From the NCBI GenBank assembly GCA_021827465.1, contig JAKAVX010000236.1:1-5208 (forward strand): a DNA stretch of 5,208 nucleotides, in the 5' to 3' direction. The DNA is from Deltaproteobacteria bacterium. GTDB lineage: Bacteria; Desulfobacterota_B; Binatia; Binatales; Binataceae. Below are positions 1 through 4,817 of this stretch, one piece after another. The first letter of the stretch is position 1, and each line of letters starts with the position of its first letter. The translations under genes and the position numbers were made by a program. A model generated the notes under the pieces. The model made no database searches, had not been told where the DNA came from, and worked only from the letters and a program-made list of their open reading frames with translations.

Positions 1-50
1 CCGATCTCAATGCGCCGGCGCTCTAATCCGTTCCCGCGAAGGTTGCGCGC

Positions 51-73
51 CGCACGCTCCCGCGTTAAGCCCG
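51..73 (+). repeat. Diverged copy of the dispersed intergenic repeat
   Basis: This stretch aligns to the two better copies at 3654-3677 and 4348-4371 at about 19 of 24 positions with one 1-nt gap. It keeps CGCAC, TCCCGCGT and AAGC in the same order and orientation. It lies just upstream of the ribosome-binding site of the EthD gene. Its lower match makes it the weakest of the three copies, and GC-rich composition could account for part of the similarity. Confidence 0.45.
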
Positions 74-92
74 TGGCGGGGAGACGCCGTCA

Positions 93-761
93 ATGGTCAA
101 GACGATTTACTTCATCAAGCGCAAGCCGGGGATGGACCTGCAGGAGTTCCGCCGCTACTGGCTCACCGAACACGCGGACGTGGTGCTCAAGGTGCCGGAG
201 GTTCGCAAGTACGTGCAGTCGCACACGATGGACTCGGGCTACCGCAAGCACGAGCCGATTTACGACGGTGTCGCGGAACTCTGGTACGACAGCACGGACG
301 TGATGCGCCGTATCGCGAACACGCCGGAAAGCCGCGCCGCCTCGGTCGACGACGCGAACTTCATCGATATGGACAAGTTCAAATTCGTCATCACCGAGGA
401 GCGCGTCCAGAAGGAGAATCCGGTCGCGCCCGGGATGCCGAAGCTCGTCGCCTTCATCAAGAGGAAACCCGGGATGGCCGTGGAGGATTTCCAGTCGTAC
501 TGGCGCAACACTCACGGGCCGCTCGCGCGCAAGGTTCCGGGAATCCGCCGCTACGTGCAATGCCACGCGCGCCGCTCGGCCTACGCCAACGGGCGCGAGC
601 CCCTTTACGACGGCGTCGCGGAGACCTGGTTCGAGGACGAGGCCGCGATGAGAGGCGGCACGGAGACGCCCGAGTACCGCGCGGTGCGCGCCGACGAACC
701 GAACTTCATCGCGCCCGGACGCCTGCCGTTCATCGTCGCGATCGAGCACTTGATCCTTTGA
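93..761 (+). CDS. Tandem EthD-domain protein
   Basis: This 222-residue protein consists of two EthD (dimeric alpha/beta-barrel, ferredoxin-like) domains in a row, at about residues 3-103 and 116-219. Both halves begin with the same block, FIKRKPGM (residues 7-14 and 121-128). Each then has an F-x-x-YW core (F19..YW22-23 and F133..YW136-137), a following histidine (H27 and H141), an R-x-Y-V-Q block, and YDGVAE-x-W (residues 57-64 and 172-179). EthD is named from the ethyl tert-butyl ether degradation cluster. The domains usually work as dimers, so this fusion would supply both halves in one chain. Substrate and reaction cannot be read from the sequence. There is no signal peptide or membrane segment, so it is probably cytoplasmic. 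The ATG at 93 is well supported by GGGGAG at 78-83, 9 nt upstream. The cupin gene follows 67 bp later and may share its transcript. Confidence 0.9.
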   Translation: MVKTIYFIKRKPGMDLQEFRRYWLTEHADVVLKVPEVRKYVQSHTMDSGYRKHEPIYDGVAELWYDSTDVMRRIANTPESRAASVDDANFIDMDKFKFVITEERVQKENPVAPGMPKLVAFIKRKPGMAVEDFQSYWRNTHGPLARKVPGIRRYVQCHARRSAYANGREPLYDGVAETWFEDEAAMRGGTETPEYRAVRADEPNFIAPGRLPFIVAIEHLIL

Positions 762-828
762 GCATCGCGCTCGCATACTCTGAGTCATCGATCCCGACGA
801 CGGACATTTCGTTCGGCGAACGGCGGCA

Positions 829-1494
829 ATGTCAATTTCGACGCTCAACGAGGACCTTTCCAGGCGAGTCGTAATCGCAACCGATGCGGAGCCCTGGGTC
901 GCAAGCCCGCGCGCGGGAGTGATGCGACGTTCGCTCGATCGCCACGGAGCGGAATCGGGGCGCGCGACCTCAATCGTGCGCTACGAACCGGGCTCGTCGT
1001 TTTCCGCGCATACCCATCCCGAGGGCGAGGAATTCCTGGTTCTTGAAGGCCTGTTCCAGGACGAGTCGGGCGTCTATCCGGAAGGCACTTACGTGCTCAA
1101 CCCTCCGGGCTCGCGCCACGCGCCGTCGAGTCCGCGCGGATGCGTCCTGTTCGTCAAGCTCTGCCAGTATGCGGGCGAGGGACGTCCGCGCATAGTTCTT
1201 GATGCCCACCGTCTCGAATGGCGTCCCGGCCCGGCGCCGGGAGTCATGGTGAAGACGCTTTATTCCGACCCGGCGCATCCGGAAGCGATGATGCTGATGA
1301 AGTTCGAACCGGGGGCCTCGATGCCGCGCCATGAGCATCCCGCGGGCGAGGAGTTCCTGGTGCTGGAAGGCACGCTGGCGGACGAATCGGGGGTGTATCC
1401 GCGGCGTACCTGGGTGCGCAATCCGCGCTCCAGTTCGCACGCGCCGTTCTCGCGCGAGGGATGCGTCATCTATCTGCGCGTCGGCGGGCTTTGA
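829..1494 (+). CDS. Double ChrR-type cupin protein
   Basis: This 221-residue protein has two ChrR-like cupin domains, at about residues 25-115 and 125-218. Each carries a metal-binding set: H61, H63, E67, H97 in the first and H168, H170, E174, H204 in the second. The spacing (+2, +6, +36) is the same in both and matches the zinc ligands described for the cupin domain of Rhodobacter sphaeroides ChrR (H141, H143, E147, H177). The blocks EEFLVLEG and DESGVYP are repeated word for word. ChrR is an anti-sigma factor for an ECF sigma factor, but its N-terminal zinc anti-sigma domain is absent here and no sigma gene is nearby. A stand-alone metal-binding sensor or small-molecule enzyme is therefore more likely than a true anti-sigma factor. 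The ATG at 829 is the first start after an in-frame stop at 781-783. Its Shine-Dalgarno is poor (GGCGG, only 2 nt away), so translation may rely on the upstream gene or be weak. Confidence 0.9.
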   Translation: MSISTLNEDLSRRVVIATDAEPWVASPRAGVMRRSLDRHGAESGRATSIVRYEPGSSFSAHTHPEGEEFLVLEGLFQDESGVYPEGTYVLNPPGSRHAPSSPRGCVLFVKLCQYAGEGRPRIVLDAHRLEWRPGPAPGVMVKTLYSDPAHPEAMMLMKFEPGASMPRHEHPAGEEFLVLEGTLADESGVYPRRTWVRNPRSSSHAPFSREGCVIYLRVGGL

Positions 1495-1583
1495 CGCCCC
1501 GGCGTACTTCCGCTGCGTTTGCATGCGTCGGTCCTACCTGATGAGCTTTAGATAGCTCCGGATCGGATTCGTTCAGTCGGTGC

Positions 1584-1622
1584 GCGAGGCGGGCTCTGCC
1601 CGGCCTCGCTGGCGGGACTTTT
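1584..1622 (+). terminator. Possible rho-independent terminator after the cupin gene
   Basis: GCGAGGC-GGGC pairs with GCCC-G-GCCTCGC across a TCT loop (stem 1584-1609), an 11-bp GC-rich stem with one bulged base. A TTTT run follows at 1619-1622, 9 nt after the stem. That is further away and shorter than in a textbook terminator. The hairpin itself is clear; the terminator role is inferred from its place about 90 nt after the cupin stop and before the next gene. Confidence 0.4.
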
Positions 1623-1689
1623 CCGAACCTCCGGCGATCGGTTCGCGAATGCGGATTGCAGGCGTGCGACCGGAGCCAAAATCACGACC

Positions 1690-1695
1690 GGGGGA
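1690..1695 (+). promoter_or_regulatory. Ribosome-binding site choosing the MscS start
   Basis: GGGGGA lies 11 nt before the ATG at 1707. The longer reading from a TTG at 1656 would add 17 polar residues with no usable Shine-Dalgarno ahead of them, so the ATG at 1707 is preferred. Confidence 0.6.
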
Positions 1696-1706
1696 TTGAA
1701 CCAATC

Positions 1707-2825
1707 ATGAAGACGATTCTGGATGGATGGGACGGGCGCGCGGTTACGCTCGGAATCTTCGTGGGCGCGATCGTCGTGACCTTGGTGGCGAACGCGATCC
1801 TGTTCGCGATTATCCGCAGGCTTAGCCGGCGCGGAAAACCATTTTACGTTTCCGTCGCGAAGCACTGTTACGCGCCGATGCGCCTTCTGCTGCCCGCGAT
1901 TGCCGTCGAGGCAATACTGCCGCTGCTCAAGCTTACGGGCGACGAAGCGCGAGTGCTCGGTCACGTAATCTCGCTTGGGTTGATTGGCGGCGTCGGATGG
2001 CTCTCCGTCAGTGCGGTCGCCGTCGCAACCGACGCGATCCTCGCGCACTACCGGGTGGACGCGAAGGACAATCTCACCGCGCGCAAGATCCACACGCAAC
2101 TGAGCATGTTCAAACGCGCGCTGAATATCGTGGTCGGCGTGCTCACGTTTTCCGTGATGATCATGACATTCAGTTGGGCGCGCGATTTCGGAACCAGCCT
2201 GCTCGCGTCCGCCGGTATCGCGGGACTGGTCGTCGGGATGGCGGCGCGCTCGACGCTTACCAACCTCATCGCGGGAATACAGATCGCGCTCACCGAACCG
2301 ATTCGTATCGAGGACGTGGTAATCGTGAACGGCGAATGGGGATGGATCGAGGAGATACTGACCACCTACGTCGTGGTGCGGATATGGGATCTGCGCCGGC
2401 TCGTGGTCCCGATCTCCTATTTCATCGAGCATCCGTTCCAGAACTGGACACGCGTCACCGCGAACCTGCTCGGATATGCGTACTTGTACGTCGATTACAC
2501 CGCGCCGATCGACGCGATCCGCGAGGAACTCCATCGCATACTCGAGGCGTCGCCGCGATGGGACCGCCAGGTCTGGAACCTGCAAGTGACCAACACCAGC
2601 GAGCATGCGATCGAGCTGCGCGCCCTGATGGGCGCGGCGGATTCGGGAACCGCGTGGGACTTAAGATGCGAGGTCAGGGAAAAGCTCGTCGCGTTCGTCC
2701 AGAAAAACTATCCGCAATCCCTGCCGAAGACGCGCGGCGAGATCGGCGAACTTCGGGCGCAGGTGATGGCGCCCGAGCCACGAAGCGTCGACGGCCCGCC
2801 GATCGGGCATCAGGGCGGCGCGTGA
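1707..2825 (+). CDS. MscS-family small-conductance mechanosensitive channel
   Basis: This is an inner-membrane channel of 372 residues, expected to open under membrane tension and release solutes during hypo-osmotic shock. Hydrophobic segments lie at about residues 12-37, 58-75, 83-109 and 137-155. They are followed by the pore-lining helix at about 161-195, with the small-residue pattern AGIAGLVVGMAA (169-180) and TLTNLIAG (183-190). The beta domain follows, with the family signature EPIRIEDVV then VPISYFIEHPFQNWTR (234-249). The alpha/beta vestibule runs to about residue 335 and ends in a polar tail. E. coli MscS has three membrane helices in 286 residues; this one has about five, so it belongs to a larger subfamily rather than being a strict MscS orthologue. 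The Gln-Gly kink of E. coli MscS is replaced by Arg-Ser (R181-S182). The gene stands alone on its strand, and its stop lies 18 bp from the convergent hydrolase gene. Confidence 0.93.
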   Translation: MKTILDGWDGRAVTLGIFVGAIVVTLVANAILFAIIRRLSRRGKPFYVSVAKHCYAPMRLLLPAIAVEAILPLLKLTGDEARVLGHVISLGLIGGVGWLSVSAVAVATDAILAHYRVDAKDNLTARKIHTQLSMFKRALNIVVGVLTFSVMIMTFSWARDFGTSLLASAGIAGLVVGMAARSTLTNLIAGIQIALTEPIRIEDVVIVNGEWGWIEEILTTYVVVRIWDLRRLVVPISYFIEHPFQNWTRVTANLLGYAYLYVDYTAPIDAIREELHRILEASPRWDRQVWNLQVTNTSEHAIELRALMGAADSGTAWDLRCEVREKLVAFVQKNYPQSLPKTRGEIGELRAQVMAPEPRSVDGPPIGHQGGA

Positions 2826-2843
2826 GCGGACGTGACGAGCCGC

Positions 2844-3623
2844 TTACTCCATCACGTGCGGATGGTTCTTCCAGTCCTCGGGATCGTGGCTGACCCACAG
2901 TTGCGCAAGGCCGAGATCCTGGATTCGCTTGAGCCGCTTTATCGACTCCGCCGCTTCGTTCGGATCGTAATCGGTCGGCATCGGCGCAAGCGTTTTCAAC
3001 TGGCGGCGGATATGTACGGTGTCTCCGGTCAGGACCACGGGCGGCGAATGCTTGAGCCTGACGAACAACGAGCACTCGCCCGGCGTGTGCCCGACCGTGC
3101 GCAGCATCTGCAGGCTGCCGTCGCCGAAAAGGTCCGTGTCCTGCGTCACTTCCTGCCAGTCGAAGCCGCGCGTCGGCAGGATATCGCCCAGGATGAACGC
3201 GGGACGAAGCCGGGGCTCGGGCCAGTAGGCGTGGGCAAGCTCGCCCTTGACGATGAAGAATTTCGCGTCGGGAAACAGCGCGAGGCCTCCGGCGTGATCG
3301 AGATGCAGATGCGAGACGACGACGCATTTCACGTCGGCGGGATTGTAGCCGTGCTCGCGAAGCTGGTTATCGACGGTGAGATTGCGCGTGAAGCGCACGT
3401 TCAGGAACTTGGCGGCGCGTCCCCAGTATTGGTCGGGATTCTCCGCGACCTGCGGATTGACGCCGGTGTCGAACAGGACGAGGCCCTTGGGATGCTCGAT
3501 TACGAACGACGGCACCGGAAGATCGATCATCACGTCGCGCCCGCCGAGCATCAGGTCCGACTCCTTCATCGAGAGCATCGCGCCCGGCAACGCGACCAGC
3601 CTGGTCGCCGCACCGTTGTCCAT
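2844..3623 (-). CDS. AHL lactonase-like metallo-beta-lactamase-fold hydrolase
   Basis: This 259-residue enzyme has the full two-metal ligand set of the N-acyl homoserine lactonase (AiiA/AttM) class: H105-L-H107-L-D109-H110, H179 in GHTPGE, D201 in TGDT, and H246 in SHDPEDW. The C-terminal stretch YDPNEAAESIKRLK (219-232) corresponds closely to the matching part of Bacillus AiiA, and the length fits (AiiA is about 250 residues). The fold is secure. The substrate is less so: the lactone-ring tyrosine of AiiA (Y194, three residues after the bridging aspartate) is replaced here by H204. It may quench quorum-sensing signals or open another lactone. No luxI or luxR gene is nearby. There is no signal peptide, so it is probably cytoplasmic. 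The ATG is fixed by a strong GGAGGA Shine-Dalgarno at 3632-3637 (8-nt spacer). It is transcribed divergently from the toxin-antitoxin locus. Confidence 0.92.
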   Translation of the reverse strand: MDNGAATRLVALPGAMLSMKESDLMLGGRDVMIDLPVPSFVIEHPKGLVLFDTGVNPQVAENPDQYWGRAAKFLNVRFTRNLTVDNQLREHGYNPADVKCVVVSHLHLDHAGGLALFPDAKFFIVKGELAHAYWPEPRLRPAFILGDILPTRGFDWQEVTQDTDLFGDGSLQMLRTVGHTPGECSLFVRLKHSPPVVLTGDTVHIRRQLKTLAPMPTDYDPNEAAESIKRLKRIQDLGLAQLWVSHDPEDWKNHPHVME

Positions 3624-3631
3624 CAGACGAT

Positions 3632-3637
3632 TCCTCC
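3632..3637 (-). promoter_or_regulatory. Strong ribosome-binding site of the lactonase-like gene
   Basis: On the minus strand this reads GGAGGA, ending 8 nt before the ATG at 3623. It is the best Shine-Dalgarno in the window and settles the start. Confidence 0.8.
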
Positions 3638-3643
3638 GCGCCG

Positions 3644-3672
3644 ATAGTCACGCCGCACATTTCCCGCGTCAA
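3644..3672 (-). promoter_or_regulatory. Candidate promoter of the lactonase-like gene
   Basis: On the minus strand TTGACG (3672-3667) is a five-of-six match to the sigma-70 -35 box. GACTAT (3649-3644), 17 bp on, is a poor -10 box (three of six). Transcription would start just upstream of the Shine-Dalgarno. The -35 box lies inside the dispersed repeat copy at 3654-3677. Its reality is uncertain because the same TTGACG in the other good repeat copy has no -10 box or gene after it. Confidence 0.3.
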
Positions 3673-3677
3673 GCGCG
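3654..3677 (+). repeat. Dispersed 24-bp intergenic repeat, copy 2
   Basis: This matches 4348-4371 at 23 of 24 positions in the same orientation, with core TTCCCGCGTCAAGCGCG. It lies between the divergent lactonase-like and antitoxin genes. Both good copies are outside coding sequence. Function unknown. Confidence 0.7.
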
Positions 3678-3694
3678 TGCGCGCGTGCGCATGC
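3673..3694. repeat. 22-nt alternating purine-pyrimidine run
   Basis: The unit GCGCGTGC occurs twice in tandem (3673-3680 and 3681-3688) and is followed by GCATGC. Purines and pyrimidines alternate perfectly over all 22 bases, mostly as GC and GT steps. This is the composition known to favour left-handed Z-DNA under negative supercoiling. It lies between two divergent genes, where supercoiling builds up during transcription. Confidence 0.6.
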
Positions 3695-3730
3695 CGGGTT
3701 GTGTTGCGAGGCGCGCGGGGGCGGCGTATG

Positions 3731-3770
3731 TTGAATGAGGATATCCTAATGAGATATCTAATTTAGATCC
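3731..3770 (+). promoter_or_regulatory. Antitoxin promoter and probable operator
   Basis: This AT-rich island sits in GC-rich surroundings directly before the antitoxin ATG. It holds two palindromes, AGGATATCCT (3738-3747) and AGATATCT (3752-3759). Their shared GATATC starts at 3740 and 3753, and a decayed GATCCC starts at 3766, giving a 13-bp period. Possible -10 boxes are TATCTA (3755-3760, 18 bp after TTGAAT at 3731-3736) and TCTAAT (3757-3762, five of six but without a well-spaced -35). Ribbon-helix-helix antitoxins typically bind such repeats cooperatively and repress their own promoter. The overlap of palindromes and -10 region fits that. There is no Shine-Dalgarno before the ATG at 3772, so the message may be leaderless or nearly so. 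Confidence 0.6.
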
Positions 3771-3771
3771 C

Positions 3772-4008
3772 ATGGAATCCATCTCGCTGAAATTGCCCGA
3801 AGAGCTGCTGGAAAGCAGCGACCGCTGCGCGAAGGCGATGGGTATCCCGCGCGCCGAATATATCCGCCGGGCTATGGAGCGGATGAATCGGGAGGCCGAG
3901 GCCAGGGCGCGCTCCGAGCGGATGGCGCGGGCCTCGCGCAAGGTCCGGCGCGAAAGCATGCGGGTGAACGCCGAATTCGCCGCGGTAGAGCGCGACCCGG
4001 ATGCCTGA
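3772..4008 (+). CDS. Ribbon-helix-helix antitoxin of a MazEF-type pair
   Basis: This 78-residue protein has an N-terminal ribbon-helix-helix DNA-binding fold: a strand at 2-8 (ESISLKL), helix A at about 9-22, a GIPRAEY turn, and helix B at about 26-40. A long, highly charged arm follows (residues 41-78), of the kind that wraps around and neutralises a MazF toxin. The family role is to block the toxin and repress the operon, as with EndoAI of Bacillus subtilis, the ribbon-helix-helix partner of the MazF homologue EndoA. Its stop overlaps the toxin start by 8 bp (ATGCCTGA, 4001-4008), the usual coupled arrangement. No in-frame start lies between the ATG at 3772 and the in-frame stop at 3736-3738. 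The reading frame is intact although the toxin gene is broken. Palindromes just upstream suggest autoregulation. Confidence 0.86.
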   Translation: MESISLKLPEELLESSDRCAKAMGIPRAEYIRRAMERMNREAEARARSERMARASRKVRRESMRVNAEFAAVERDPDA

Positions 4009-4328
4009 GCGCGGCGAGGTCTGGCTTGCGAATCTGAATCCCCGCCGCGGCACCGAGCCGGGCAAGACCCGTCCGGTGCTGATCGTGCAGGCGCAGGCGC
4101 TCATCGACGCGGGTCATCCCTCGACTCTGATAGCGCCCTTGAGCACCAACCTTATCGACGACGCAGAGCCGCTGCGCATTCGCGTTAAGGCGCGATTCCG
4201 ACCTGCTGATCGATCAGCTCCGGGCGATCGATAATCGCCGTCTCGTCCAGGGACCGCTCACGCGTCTGGACGGTCCGACGATGGATCGTGTTGCCGCCGC
4301 GCTCCGCGAAGTGCTCGAACTGCTGTGA
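4001..4328 (+). pseudogene. mazF: MazF/PemK-family toxin, frameshifted
   Basis: MazF toxins are ribosome-independent endoribonucleases. The first frame gives the N-terminal half: RGEVWLANLNPRRGTEPGKTRPVLIV, with the conserved R24 and the PLSTN block holding T49, then LRIRVK. It then runs into unrelated residues and stops at 4232-4234. From 4191, in the next frame, the family's C-terminal half appears: RDSDLLIDQLRAIDNRRLVQGPL and a terminal helix ending REVLELL, with its stop at 4326-4328. This second frame is closed upstream by a stop at 4140-4142 and has no start of its own before the conserved part. Joined, the halves give about 108 residues, a few short of the usual 110-115. The junction is at about 4190/4191. 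The truncated first-frame product would lack the C-terminal fold and is probably inactive. A sequencing or assembly error cannot be excluded, although a single-base error would leave the protein too short at the junction. Confidence 0.85.
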
Positions 4329-4347
4329 AGGCGCGTCTCGGTTCCGT

Positions 4348-4371
4348 CGCACAATTCCCGCGTCAAGCGCG
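4348..4371 (+). repeat. Dispersed 24-bp intergenic repeat, copy 3
   Basis: This is identical to 3654-3677 except for one A/T difference. It lies 22 nt before the DUF309 start, in the short gap after the broken toxin gene. Here the core is flanked so that CCGCG-TCAAG-CGCGG forms a 5-bp inverted repeat, but the other copies keep this less well. Function unknown. Confidence 0.7.
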
Positions 4372-4393
4372 GCCGCGCTAAGCTTCGCTAACG

Positions 4394-4762
4394 ATGGATT
4401 CGCGCACGGACGAAGATCGGTTCGAAGAGGGCGTCGAGCTTTTCAACGCGGGCCGATTCTTCGAATGCCACGAGGCGTGGGAAGAAGTGTGGAAGCGTCA
4501 AAGCGGCGAGCAGAAGCTGTTTTTGCAGGGGATGATCCAGGCAGCGGCGGCGCTTCTGCATGTCGCGCGCGGTAATCGCGCGGGAGCCGAGTCGCTTTAC
4601 GCCAAAGCGCGCGCGAAGCTCGATCCGCTTGCGGACGAGCACATGGGACTTGCGCTGGGCGAGTTTCGCGCCGCGATACGCGAGTTCTTTGCGAAGGCGC
4701 TCGACGCGAAAAGTGGCGAATCGGTTCCCGCGCCGCCGAAACTGCGCCGAATTCACCGCTAG
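4394..4762 (+). CDS. DUF309 family protein
   Basis: This small 122-residue, mostly helical soluble protein carries the DUF309 hallmark FNAGRFFECHEAWEEVW (residues 17-33) and the second block QGMIQAAAALLH (45-56). The conserved E24, H26, E27, W29, Q45, Q49 and H56 are all present. The length is normal for the family. The biochemical role is unknown; the paired acidic and histidine residues would suit metal or small-ligand binding, but that is inference. A further helical stretch (about 63-105) is followed by a basic, proline-containing tail (110-122). The ATG at 4394 has no strong Shine-Dalgarno. It follows the toxin remnant by 65 bp and may have its own promoter in that gap. It converges on ssb, with 55 bp between the stops. 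Confidence 0.92.
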   Translation: MDSRTDEDRFEEGVELFNAGRFFECHEAWEEVWKRQSGEQKLFLQGMIQAAAALLHVARGNRAGAESLYAKARAKLDPLADEHMGLALGEFRAAIREFFAKALDAKSGESVPAPPKLRRIHR

Positions 4763-4817
4763 CCGGCGCCGCGTGCGCGATCTCGCGATGTATACGGATT
4801 TTGCGCGGCCGCGAGGC

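Larger units (their letters stand above)
1495..1706. other. Non-coding gap with two hairpins
   Basis: This 212-bp gap lies between the cupin and MscS genes. No convincing short gene is visible. It contains a small inverted repeat, GAGCT-TTAGAT-AGCTC, at 1543-1558 and a much stronger hairpin at 1584-1609, annotated separately. The promoter of the channel gene should lie in the 3' half, but I see no good -35/-10 pair. Confidence 0.6.

Noticed and set aside
1..26. Possible tail of an upstream gene ending DLNAPAL with a TAA at 24-26
   Set aside because: Seven codons are too few to support a gene, and other frames are also open here.
90..848. Minus-strand open frame opposite the EthD gene
   Set aside because: It mirrors the EthD frame, has low-complexity Arg/Val/His-rich content, and no domain or ribosome-binding site supports it.
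1548..2606. Long open frame on the minus strand opposite the MscS gene (352 codons)
   Set aside because: The translation is rich in Arg, His and Asp with no recognisable domain, while the plus strand encodes an unmistakable channel. Antisense open frames like this are expected from strong G/C third-position bias.
4191..4328. C-terminal MazF part as a separate small gene
   Set aside because: The frame has a stop at 4140-4142 and no start codon before the conserved RDSDLLID block, so it is better read as the shifted end of the toxin gene.
4361..4366. TTGACG on the minus strand in repeat copy 3 as a promoter element
   Set aside because: No -10-like hexamer lies at a usable distance (AACCGA at 17 bp) and no minus-strand gene follows.
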